Below, piece by piece: positions 19,344 through 27,716 of a DNA stretch of 64,000 bases. The notes beneath the pieces are model-generated. The model was not told the DNA's origin. It worked only from the letters and a program-made list of their open reading frames with translations, and did no database searches. The stretch comes from an uncultured Ruminococcus sp. (GTDB taxonomy: Bacteria > Bacillota > Clostridia > Oscillospirales > Ruminococcaceae). Each line of letters begins with the position of its first letter. Position 1 is the first letter of the stretch. The position numbers and the translations under genes were made by a program. The stretch is from the NCBI GenBank assembly GCA_947624255.1, contig CANQJO010000005.1:79610-143609 (forward strand), in the 5' to 3' direction.

Positions 19344-21038
19344 TCAGGACGACAGCTCCTTTTCTATGAATGAGTTGAACTCCTCCGGAGGAACAGGGCG
19401 TGAGAAGTAGTAACCCTGTATCACATCGCAGCTCATTTTCTTCAGAAGATCGCACTGCTCTTTCGTTTCAACGCCCTCAGCAATTACGGGAACGTTCAGG
19501 AATTCAGCGATCTCTATAATGAGCTTTACCATGCGGCGGTCCTTTTCATTTGTGCATATGTTGCGGACAAATTTCATATCAAGTTTCAGAGCATCTATAG
19601 GCATTTCGGACAGCATATTCAGCGAAGAATAACCCGAACCGAAATCGTCCATTTCAATGTGGAATCCGTGTGACCGCAGTCTTTCGACTGTTTCTACGAT
19701 CTGATGAGAATTATTCGTATATGCAGACTCTGTTATTTCAAGATGAAGCTCTTTCGGCGTAAGTCCGACATTTTCCACTATCCCGATCAACTCATTTTCA
19801 AGATTGGGATCGTAGATATTTATACGTGAGACATTCACCGATACGGGAATAGTCACACCGTAATTTTCTTTCCAGCGTGCGATCTGTGAGGCAGTCTCCT
19901 CCCACACATACCGGTCAAGTTTCTGGATAAGACCGTTCTCCTCAAACAGCGGAATAAACGAGCCGGGACTTATCATGCCGTATTCGGGGTGTATCCAGCG
20001 TATGAGAGCTTCGGCGCTGTACAGATGAGGAGTATCTCCGGTGATATCGTATTTCGGCTGATAGTACACCTTGAACTGTTTTTGTTCGATAGCAATATAC
20101 ATATCCTCGATGAGCTTTTCAGAGTATATTTCTCTCTCATGAAACTGCATATCATAAAGCACGTAGGCGGTCTTGTAGTTTCCTCGAAGTGTATTGCAGG
20201 CAAGGATAGCTCTGTCAAAACGCTGTTCGATGTCCATCTCCTTGTCAACGTTCTCATACACGCCCATTCTAAGGCTTATTCTGTTGTTGAGATTCACGGT
20301 CTTCAGACCGTCCATAAATTCATCAAGCAATTCATCATAATTATTGTGATGTGAAAGGTAGATGTAGAACGTATCAGCATCGCATCGGCAGGCTATGCCG
20401 TTTGAGCCCGAAAGCAGCGTGATGATGCTGTCGGCGATGATGCGGAGCACATTGTCGCCGTATGGTCTGCCGTGAAGCTCGTTAAGTATGCGGAAGTGAT
20501 TTATATTAAGCACAAGAGCGTCCATCGGCATTTCGGGGCAATATCTGTCGTGCTGCTGGCAGTATTCAAAGAAGAACTGCCGTGTATAAAGTCCGGTGAG
20601 AACGTCATTTTCCGTGGCATGGATAATGACATTATTTTCAGCCAATTCAATTGAGCGTCTTACTCTTGCGAGAATTACCTCCGGCATATCATACGGCTTG
20701 GTGATGAAGTCTGCCGCCCCCAATTGAAGACTCTGTACCTCAGCCGATTTTTCCGATGTAAGGACTATCACAGGGATACGGCGGAGATTGGCATCGTCTT
20801 TGATGATCTGAAGCAGCTCATAGCCGTCTATCTCAGGCATCAGAAGGTCAAGCAGGACAAGCGAGAGCATTTTTTCATGCCTTTTTATCTGCTCAAGAGC
20901 CTCTCTGCCGTTTTCAGCATATATAACGTCATAATCACGGTTTATGATAAATCCCAGAAGCTGTCTGTTTACGAATTCGTCATCAACAATAAGAACAAGT
21001 CTTCTTCTGTTCATATCGCAAGCGGAAATTCCCTGCAT
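19344..21038 (-). CDS. Receiver-GGDEF(degenerate)-EAL cyclic-di-GMP phosphodiesterase
   Basis: About 564 residues from the ATG at 21038 (AAAGGAG upstream). The receiver domain (about 10-130) has VDDE and LVLLDLLMPEIDG. In the GGDEF-fold domain (about 165-300) the catalytic GGDEF is replaced by CRCDADTF, so it is probably inactive for synthesis. The EAL domain (about 320-560) keeps EALIRW, LEITES, DDFGSGYSSL, LKLDMKF and AEGVET, so it should hydrolyse c-di-GMP. Phosphorylation of the receiver likely sets its activity; the HPt and receiver genes follow in the same direction. Confidence 0.93.
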   Translation of the reverse strand: MQGISACDMNRRRLVLIVDDEFVNRQLLGFIINRDYDVIYAENGREALEQIKRHEKMLSLVLLDLLMPEIDGYELLQIIKDDANLRRIPVIVLTSEKSAEVQSLQLGAADFITKPYDMPEVILARVRRSIELAENNVIIHATENDVLTGLYTRQFFFEYCQQHDRYCPEMPMDALVLNINHFRILNELHGRPYGDNVLRIIADSIITLLSGSNGIACRCDADTFYIYLSHHNNYDELLDEFMDGLKTVNLNNRISLRMGVYENVDKEMDIEQRFDRAILACNTLRGNYKTAYVLYDMQFHEREIYSEKLIEDMYIAIEQKQFKVYYQPKYDITGDTPHLYSAEALIRWIHPEYGMISPGSFIPLFEENGLIQKLDRYVWEETASQIARWKENYGVTIPVSVNVSRINIYDPNLENELIGIVENVGLTPKELHLEITESAYTNNSHQIVETVERLRSHGFHIEMDDFGSGYSSLNMLSEMPIDALKLDMKFVRNICTNEKDRRMVKLIIEIAEFLNVPVIAEGVETKEQCDLLKKMSCDVIQGYYFSRPVPPEEFNSFIEKELSS

Positions 21039-21249
21039 ATCAGCGATCACTCCTTTAGTCCGGTCATTACCCCTTGCTGCCTGCCTGCCTGATTTTTTTG
21101 ATCTATTAAAACCGTTTCGGCAGAGCGGCAAAAAGTATGGACTGAATAAATTATATCACTGTTTCGTCAATAAATCAATAGCTTTTGCATATTATTCACA
21201 GAAATTTTACTTGATTATACTCATCTTCGGTACAAATTAGTGTAAAGCA

Positions 21250-23073
21250 TCACATTTCCTGAATGATCTTCCAAAGTTCAAGTGCGGTCTCGGAGTTTAG
21301 TGCTGCGGCTTTTGCAAGCTCCTCCGGGGAGGCATTTTTAAGATTCTCCTTAGTCTTAAAGAGTGTCAGGAGCTTTTCAGCCTTTTTTTCACCGATGCCC
21401 CTGACCTCCGTGAGCCGGGAGGCGTACGTCTTTTTCTTGTGTCTGGTGTGCATGAAACTTACAGAATATCTGTGTACTTCGTCCTGTATCTGAGTGATGA
21501 GGTTAAAAGCAGAACGCAGCTCGTTTATCTGGATCTCATGCCCCTCGGCAGCTATGGCACGTGTGCGGTGGCGGCTGTCCTTGACCATTCCGAAAAGAGG
21601 GATATCAAGATCAAGCTCTTTCAGAATGGGCGCAACTGCGTTTACGTGTCCTTTTCCGCCGTCAAGAAGTATCAGATCGGGTCTGCGCTTGAAATATTCA
21701 TCGCCCTCCCGGTTTTTTATATGGAGAAGTCTGCGCCGCAGCACCTCCTGCATACTGCCGTAGTCGTTCTGAAATTGCTGCTCCTTTATTGTGAAACGCT
21801 TATAAGCCTTTTTAAGCGGTCTGCCCTCCGAGAAGACTATCATTCCGGCAACCATTGACTCAGAGGAGAGATTCGATATATCATAGGCCTCGATATATCC
21901 CGGAGGTTTCGGCAATCCGAGGCATTTTCCGAGCTGTTCGAGAGCGATGACCTCCTTGCCTGTGCGGTCATTATTGAGAGCGGCATACTCTGCACTGTTA
22001 TTTTTTGCAAGGCGGAGAAGCTCAAGCTGTCTGCCTTTCTGCGGAACGTGCAGCTTCACAGCTCTGCCGGACCGGGAATTCAGCATTTCGGTTATAAGCT
22101 CATATCCGTCGGGAAGACGTTCAAGAATGACAGATCTCGGAATATCACTGCGTCCGTGATAGAACTGCTCCATGAACAGGTCAAGTATATCTTCATCGTC
22201 CTCCGGTTTTTCAAGCTCGAAAACAGCCTTGTCGTAGAGGCGATTCTCCCGGTACATCAGAACAGACACAACGATCTTGCTGCCATATCCGGCAGTTCCG
22301 ATAACGTCTGCCGAATCAACGCCGCTGCCGATGATCTTCTGCTTCTCCGAAGCTTTTTTTACGGCAATTATACGGTCACGGAGCATGGCTGCCCTTTCAA
22401 AGTCAAGATTTTCAGCGGCATCATTCATCTCCTGTTCCATGCGCTCAACGGACTGAGCACTGCCGTTCCGGATAAAATCCACAGCCTGCTCCACAGCGGC
22501 GCAATAGCTTTCACGGCTGATCTTCCCACGGCAAAGTCCCATGCAGGTCTTTATATGATAGTTGAGACATGGTCTGCCTTTCCGGAAATCGTCCGGGAAT
22601 TTCCTGCGGCAGGTAGGCAGCATGAAGACCTTGTTAGCCTCGTTGACAGCCTCCTTTGTGATGAAACCGCTCGTATACGGTCCGAGGTATTTTCCCGGCA
22701 GGAGCGTATTTTTCTCGTTGGTGATGCGCGGGTACTCTTCATCGGAGATCCGGATATAATGATAGCCCTTGTCGTCCTTCAGCAGAATATTATACTTCGG
22801 CTGATGCTGCTTTATGAGACTGCACTCCAGCAGAAGTGCCTCATACTCGCTGTCGGTGACAATGAAATCATAATCATACACATTTGAGACCATTGCGGCT
22901 ACTTTCGGCGTATGATCCGGATTTTCCCTGAAATAACTGCTTACACGGTTTTTAAGGTTTTTAGCCTTGCCGATGTATATGATATTGCTGTCACGGCTGC
23001 GCATGATATACACTCCCGGAGATGATGTCAGCTTTGAGGTCTTTTCTCTAAGATATGAGAGTCTGGGATTCAC
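21250..23073 (-). CDS. uvrC: UvrABC system protein C
   Basis: 607 residues, usual for UvrC. The GIY-YIG nuclease domain lies at the N-terminus (GVYIMRSRD, IIYIGKAKNLKNRV), a UVR motif at about 205-240 (NLDFERAAMLRDRI), an RNase H-like endonuclease domain (EAYDISNLSSESMVAGMIV) and C-terminal helix-hairpin-helix repeats (LTEVRGIGEKKAEKLL). It makes the two incisions in nucleotide excision repair. Confidence 0.97.
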   Translation of the reverse strand: MNPRLSYLREKTSKLTSSPGVYIMRSRDSNIIYIGKAKNLKNRVSSYFRENPDHTPKVAAMVSNVYDYDFIVTDSEYEALLLECSLIKQHQPKYNILLKDDKGYHYIRISDEEYPRITNEKNTLLPGKYLGPYTSGFITKEAVNEANKVFMLPTCRRKFPDDFRKGRPCLNYHIKTCMGLCRGKISRESYCAAVEQAVDFIRNGSAQSVERMEQEMNDAAENLDFERAAMLRDRIIAVKKASEKQKIIGSGVDSADVIGTAGYGSKIVVSVLMYRENRLYDKAVFELEKPEDDEDILDLFMEQFYHGRSDIPRSVILERLPDGYELITEMLNSRSGRAVKLHVPQKGRQLELLRLAKNNSAEYAALNNDRTGKEVIALEQLGKCLGLPKPPGYIEAYDISNLSSESMVAGMIVFSEGRPLKKAYKRFTIKEQQFQNDYGSMQEVLRRRLLHIKNREGDEYFKRRPDLILLDGGKGHVNAVAPILKELDLDIPLFGMVKDSRHRTRAIAAEGHEIQINELRSAFNLITQIQDEVHRYSVSFMHTRHKKKTYASRLTEVRGIGEKKAEKLLTLFKTKENLKNASPEELAKAAALNSETALELWKIIQEM

Positions 23074-23102
23074 GTTGCTTGTCCTCCTTGCATATGCGGA
23101 AA

Positions 23103-23636
23103 CTACTGCCGATCATAATAATCCATACCCGCATCAGGGCGAAAATATGTACGTATATAGCCATCGGTGGAGAGTATGACAAATTCGTTCGTATCTTCGA
23201 GATAATACACATAGTCGCCGTCCTCAGCTTCGGTCTTGCGGAGAGCGTTCGGGTCGTTTATAACATCACTTGCACCCTTTTCGTATTCTTCGGGGGTGGA
23301 GTATCCCATATCGGCAAATTCTCCTCCGTGCTTCTCGAAATGCTGTTTCAGGAGCTTGCTGTTTCTGAAATGATACTCCGCATAGCTGCTTTCAGTCTCT
23401 TTTTCTGACGAAGGCTCGGTCATTTTTTCTGTAGTCTCTGCTGATGTTGTTTCTTCTGCCGTTTCCTCCGACAGAGAGGCTTCCTCAGTTGTGACGGTCT
23501 CTTCCGGAGTCTCCGTAACATAGCTGTCTGACGGAGCGTCCGGAGCTGTTCCGTTCATCAAATTTACTCCTGTTACCGCAAATACCACTGCTGCGATAAT
23601 TATTATAGCGGCGGCGATCATCCTTTTATTTTTCAT
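23103..23636 (-). CDS. Membrane-anchored protein with acidic Ser/Thr/Glu linker, unknown C-terminal domain
   Basis: 177 residues. One helix at about 6-26 serves as signal anchor, then a Thr/Ser/Glu-rich low-complexity linker to about residue 85, then a compact C-terminal domain starting YHFRNSKLLKQHFEKHG and ending IRTYFRPDAGMDYYDRQ. The KHG His and the closing Arg/Asp/Tyr pattern recall BECR-fold (barnase/EndoU/colicin-like) polymorphic-toxin domains, but I cannot confirm catalysis. No immunity gene is recognisable next to it. It lies between uvrC and folA. Confidence 0.6.
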   Translation of the reverse strand: MKNKRMIAAAIIIIAAVVFAVTGVNLMNGTAPDAPSDSYVTETPEETVTTEEASLSEETAEETTSAETTEKMTEPSSEKETESSYAEYHFRNSKLLKQHFEKHGGEFADMGYSTPEEYEKGASDVINDPNALRKTEAEDGDYVYYLEDTNEFVILSTDGYIRTYFRPDAGMDYYDRQ

Positions 23637-23650
23637 ATCAGATATCTCCT

Positions 23651-24133
23651 TTATCTTTCGTATATTGAGAAACTTATCCCCTTTTGCGGCAGTCTCCGGT
23701 ACATCACGAGACGGAACTCTTTGCCAAATTCCGGAAAATAAGAATCTCCCTCAAAGCATTCATTGATATCGGTGAGATATATCCTTTGTGCAATTGAGAG
23801 TCCCTCACGGTATATCCGCTCTCCGCCGCAAAGGAAGATCTCATTGCGGCAGCCTTTATTTTCTATATGCAGCTTAGCGCATCTCACCGCTGCTTTAAGG
23901 TCGGTCGTGGTGATGACATTCTCGCCGGAAAGAGATATGCTGCCGGAGACTATGATATTAAACCTGCCGGGGAGCGGTCTGCCGATCTCCTCATATGTGT
24001 GCCGTCCCATAATGACAGGACAGCCGTATGTAACTTCACGGAAGTGAGCCCTGTCCTCCGGGATATCCCACGGTATCCTGCCTTTGCAGCCTATAACGCC
24101 GTTTTTCGCACGTGCGGCAATAATGCTTATCAT
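23651..24133 (-). CDS. folA: Dihydrofolate reductase
   Basis: 160 residues, standard length. N-terminal MISIIAARAKNGVIGCKGR, then IPWDIPEDRAHFRE with the catalytic acidic residue region, GRHTYEEIGRPLPGR, and FLCGGERIY for cofactor binding. It reduces dihydrofolate to tetrahydrofolate. It is last gene of the folate operon and overlaps folBK by four bases. Confidence 0.95.
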   Translation of the reverse strand: MISIIAARAKNGVIGCKGRIPWDIPEDRAHFREVTYGCPVIMGRHTYEEIGRPLPGRFNIIVSGSISLSGENVITTTDLKAAVRCAKLHIENKGCRNEIFLCGGERIYREGLSIAQRIYLTDINECFEGDSYFPEFGKEFRLVMYRRLPQKGISFSIYER

Positions 24134-24945
24134 TCGTCAAGCTCCCTAAGCAGCTCAGCGACCGTTTTTTTCAAAACAGGATGCACATATCCGGGAACAA
24201 GCTGTGCGGCAGGCTCAAGGACGAACCGCCTGTTGTGCATATCCGGATGCGGAACGGTGAGCCTTTCACAGGAGATGATCTCGTCATCATAGAAAATAAG
24301 ATCAAGATCGAGAGTTCTGGGTCCCCAATGTATCTCCCGTGTACGTCCCGCTGAATTTTCGATGCTCTGCATAAGGTCAAGAAGACCGATCGGAGAGAGC
24401 ATGGTGCTGCAAACAAGCACTCCGTTGAGGAAATCAGGCTGATCGGTGTAGCCGTAGGGTTTTGTGATCATCATGTCCGAGACATGGATATCCCAAAAAA
24501 ATGGGCTGCTTTTTATTTTTTCAACTGCGGAATTTATCAATTCACGGCTGTCTCCGATATTTGAGCCGAGTGCTATCACCGCCGTATGACGGCTGCGTCC
24601 GATCTTCACCGAAACAGAGCGTACCTGTGCATCAATGGGAGCCTCCGGCTTTCGTATCTCTATCTCGACCTCGCTGATAAGACTGCTGCTTCGGAGAATA
24701 GCCGCCGCCGCAGCGTGAGCAGCCGTTTCTATGAGTTTGTACGTGTTTTCCGTCATTGTTTTTTCTATGAGAGCGCAGATCTCCGCATAATTCACAGTGA
24801 GTGAGAGGTCGTCTTCCGTTCCTGCTTTTTCCGTATCAAGAAAGAGCGTTACATTCACATAGAAATTCTGTCCCTTGATATTTTCGGAGCTGAACACTCC
24901 GTGGTGAGCAAATATTTTCAGGTCGTCAATGTATATCCTGTCCAT
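24130..24945 (-). CDS. folBK: Bifunctional dihydroneopterin aldolase / HPPK
   Basis: 271 residues, a natural fusion. FolB (1-118) starts DRIYIDDLKIFAHHGVF with the active-site region VNYAEIC and ETAAHAAA. FolK (about 119-271) has VIALGSNIGDS, GPRTLDLDLIFYDD and the PHPDMHNRRFVLEP segment. The two steps convert dihydroneopterin to the pyrophosphorylated pterin used by FolP. It overlaps folP by twenty bases. Confidence 0.95.
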   Translation of the reverse strand: MDRIYIDDLKIFAHHGVFSSENIKGQNFYVNVTLFLDTEKAGTEDDLSLTVNYAEICALIEKTMTENTYKLIETAAHAAAAAILRSSSLISEVEIEIRKPEAPIDAQVRSVSVKIGRSRHTAVIALGSNIGDSRELINSAVEKIKSSPFFWDIHVSDMMITKPYGYTDQPDFLNGVLVCSTMLSPIGLLDLMQSIENSAGRTREIHWGPRTLDLDLIFYDDEIISCERLTVPHPDMHNRRFVLEPAAQLVPGYVHPVLKKTVAELLRELDE

Positions 24946-25759
24946 TTTTCCTGCCTTTCATCACAGCGAGAGCCATTTTCACAGCTCTTGCATTTTCCTT
25001 CACATCGTGTACTCTGACGAACGATACACCTTTCATAACACCTATGACCGATAATGCTGCCGTTCCCTCAACTCTCTCTTCGGGAGGAAGCCCCAGCGAA
25101 AGACCGATCACTGATTTACGGGACGCTCCCAGAAGCACAGGAGCTCCCAAGCAGGAGAGCTCGTCAAGATTTGCAATGACCTCAAGATTATCTTCATAGC
25201 TTTTTGCAAAGCCGATCCCGGGGTCAAGTATGATATTTTCACGTGGTATGCCTGCTTTATCTGCAATGCTGAGAGAATCATTCAGATCGCCGATGATATC
25301 CTCCGGCAGGGAGGAATAATTCTCATCGTTCCTGTTGTGCATTAGGCAGCAGGGAAGTCCGCTGTCTGCAATAAGAGCAGCCATTTCGCCGCTGTCATAT
25401 TTCAGTCCCCATATGTCGTTGATGAGGTCAGCTCCGGCAGCGATACCTGCCTCTGCGACCTTGTGCTTGTAAGTATCCAGCGATACGGGAACATCAAACC
25501 GTGCCTTTACAGCCTCTATGATAGGAATTACACGCTCTGTCTCCTCCTCTGCCGTTATACGTGTGTATCCGGGACGTGTGGATTCTCCGCCGATATCGAG
25601 GATATCCATTCCCTCTGAGAGCATTTTTTCCGTCCTCCTCAGTGCATCATCAAGGTGTACGAATTTTCCGCCGTCAGAAAATGAATCGGGAGTAATATTG
25701 AGTATTCCCATTATATAGCAATTATTTTTCGTATCAAACTCTCTGTTTCCTATTTTCAT
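24926..25759 (-). CDS. folP: Dihydropteroate synthase
   Basis: 277 residues. Two DHPS signatures are present: IMGILNITPDSFSDGGKF near the N-terminus and MDILDIGGESTRPGYT. Phosphate-binding loop GASRKSVIG is also present. It joins p-aminobenzoate to the pterin. The start overlaps the HD-domain gene stop (TGATG), within the folate operon. Confidence 0.96.
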   Translation of the reverse strand: MKIGNREFDTKNNCYIMGILNITPDSFSDGGKFVHLDDALRRTEKMLSEGMDILDIGGESTRPGYTRITAEEETERVIPIIEAVKARFDVPVSLDTYKHKVAEAGIAAGADLINDIWGLKYDSGEMAALIADSGLPCCLMHNRNDENYSSLPEDIIGDLNDSLSIADKAGIPRENIILDPGIGFAKSYEDNLEVIANLDELSCLGAPVLLGASRKSVIGLSLGLPPEERVEGTAALSVIGVMKGVSFVRVHDVKENARAVKMALAVMKGRKNGQDIH

Positions 25760-26241
25760 CAGAATGTTACTCCCTTGTTAAGTCTGTCTTTTTGCCAGTT
25801 GCATTCACTCCTTGCCTCACAGCAGAAACACAGCCGTGAGAGCCTGTCTGCGGTGCTGAAAATGCCCTCAAGCGTGTTGTCTCCGCAGTCCTTATCCCTG
25901 TGAGAATTTATCAGCCGGAGTATGATCTGTTTTTCTTCAATGCACCCGATATCGTCAAGAACAGCTTCTGCAAGCTCAGCTCCGGCGGTATCATGGGGAC
26001 TGCCGTTTCTGTACTCCTCCGCTCTGCCGATATCGTGGAGGAGTGCTGCCGCATATATGGTCTCCGCATCAGCAGGAATATTTTTCTCATAGCAAATCAG
26101 CATCGCTATCCTTGCCACATCAAGGCAGTGAGCCATACCGTGTGAACAGAACGGACGCTCTTTCTCCATGGCGGTTATCTCGGACATTTTATTTTTATAT
26201 ATTTCGTTTGAAATTATCTTGTTCGCAAGCTCAAGCTTCAT
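25759..26241 (-). CDS. HD-domain phosphohydrolase in folate operon
   Basis: 160 residues. The HD metal ligands appear as SHGMAHCLDV, ALLHDIGRAEEY and NSHRDKD. An unusual cysteine cluster, LCFCCEARSECNW, sits near the C-terminus and could bind metal. It is embedded between folC and folP with overlaps on both sides (start overlaps the folC stop by 11 bases), so a pterin- or nucleotide-phosphate step is inferred. The operon has no folE. Substrate unknown. Confidence 0.82.
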   Translation of the reverse strand: MKLELANKIISNEIYKNKMSEITAMEKERPFCSHGMAHCLDVARIAMLICYEKNIPADAETIYAAALLHDIGRAEEYRNGSPHDTAGAELAEAVLDDIGCIEEKQIILRLINSHRDKDCGDNTLEGIFSTADRLSRLCFCCEARSECNWQKDRLNKGVTF

Positions 26242-27514
26242 TATACGCCTCCGGAGCAGATCTTATCATATCAAGTGAATACAGCGAGCCGGCAGCCACA
26301 ACAGCGCATTTTTCGTCAGCCATGCGGACAGCGGTATGAACTGCCTCCTCCACAGTGGGAGTGTTCGTCACGGGGATGAATTTTTCAAGACACTGAGCGA
26401 GGATCTTTCCGTCAAGTCCCCGGCTGACCGGAGGAGTGAATGTTACCGCCGTATCAGCGCAGCCGGCAAGTATCTCAGCTACTTTGTCATACTCCTTGTC
26501 GGCGAGCATACCGATCAGGAGGATTATCCTATAGCCGGAGAGATATGATCTTATTGCTGCCGCCAGAGCATTTGCTGCCGGAACATTGTGCGCTCCGTCA
26601 ATGATGAACAGAGGCTGACGGCATATACATTCAAATCTGCCATGCCATACAGCCGTGGAAAGTCCCTCACGTATGGTTTCGGAGGTGACGGGATATCCCA
26701 TTTTTCCAAGCTCTGTAAGTGAATCTATTGCAGCGGCAGCATTGGCAGTCTGATGCTCTCCGCACAGCCTTATGCGATAGTCTCTGCCTTTGTAAGTGAA
26801 AGTTTGACCGTCAAGTCCCGACTGACGGATATGCCCGGCATTTTCACAGGTGATGAGCCGACAGTTGTTCAGCTCTGCCTGACGTTTTATCTCAGCCTGT
26901 GCGCAGCTCTCTCCTGCGGCAGAGATCACCGTGCAGCCCGGACGGAATATCCCCGATTTATTTGCAGCTATCTCAGTCAGAGTATCGCCTAAAAAGCTCA
27001 TATGATCGTATCCCACAGAGGTGATAACGCACAGTATGTTATTATCTATTATGTTGGTGGCATCGTCTCTGCCGCCCATGCCGCACTCCACGACAATGAT
27101 ATCGCAGCCGGAGCGCACAAAGCATATGAGGGCGCAGAGCATATCCATTTCAAAAAGTGTAGGAGTATCCGATCCGTTTTTGTCCATTTCCTCCCAAACA
27201 TTGATAAGCTCATCCATTACCTCAAGGCACAGAAGCTCGTCTGCGGCTTTGCCGTTTATTGAAGCTGTCGGCTCGTCCGAGAAAACTGCCGGTGAGAAGA
27301 ATCTCCCCGTTTTCAGCCCCGAGCGTTCAAGTACGGCTGAGATCATTGCAAGAACCGAGCCTTTGCCGTTTGTCCCTGCAATGTGTACGCATGGCAGCTT
27401 ATTCTGCGGATCGCCGAGAAGGGCGCACATTTCACGCAGGGGAGCAAGTCCCATAACGATACCTTTTTCTGAGAGCCTTTCTCTGAAATCACTTATCTCG
27501 TTTTTTGTTCTCAT
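26231..27514 (-). CDS. folC: Folylpolyglutamate/dihydrofolate synthase
   Basis: 427 residues from the ATG at 27514, with GGGAGGG nine bases upstream. The ATP-binding motif is HIAGTNGKGSV. Other Mur-ligase-family segments are VVECGMGGRDDATN and IDGAHNVPAANALA. It adds glutamate to dihydropteroate or folates. First gene of the five-gene folate operon. Confidence 0.95.
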   Translation of the reverse strand: MRTKNEISDFRERLSEKGIVMGLAPLREMCALLGDPQNKLPCVHIAGTNGKGSVLAMISAVLERSGLKTGRFFSPAVFSDEPTASINGKAADELLCLEVMDELINVWEEMDKNGSDTPTLFEMDMLCALICFVRSGCDIIVVECGMGGRDDATNIIDNNILCVITSVGYDHMSFLGDTLTEIAANKSGIFRPGCTVISAAGESCAQAEIKRQAELNNCRLITCENAGHIRQSGLDGQTFTYKGRDYRIRLCGEHQTANAAAAIDSLTELGKMGYPVTSETIREGLSTAVWHGRFECICRQPLFIIDGAHNVPAANALAAAIRSYLSGYRIILLIGMLADKEYDKVAEILAGCADTAVTFTPPVSRGLDGKILAQCLEKFIPVTNTPTVEEAVHTAVRMADEKCAVVAAGSLYSLDMIRSAPEAYNEA

Positions 27515-27622
27515 CACGGACTCCCTCCCTATATACATATTATACCATTATCGGCAGAGATGTCAAGCATCAATGCGAATGACAGACGACCTCAGTCAGC
27601 ACAACATTTTTTTCTCTGATGA

Positions 27623-27651
27623 TTGACAAAAGTGAAAAAATATGTTAAAAT
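27623..27651 (+). promoter_or_regulatory. Promoter of the GH74-dockerin gene
   Basis: TTGACA (27623-27628), 17 bases, TAAAAT (27646-27651). A leader of about 60 bases with AGGAGG precedes the ATG. The rest of the 27515-27622 gap shows nothing else. Confidence 0.72.
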
Positions 27652-27716
27652 ACGTATAACTATACAGGTCGGAGATCACTGCGGACAGTGCTCTCCGGCA
27701 AACAGGAGGAATTCAA

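Noticed and set aside
22048..22887. 279-codon plus-strand ORF opposite uvrC
   Set aside because: It lies wholly within uvrC on the other strand, with no ribosome site and no domain; a shadow.
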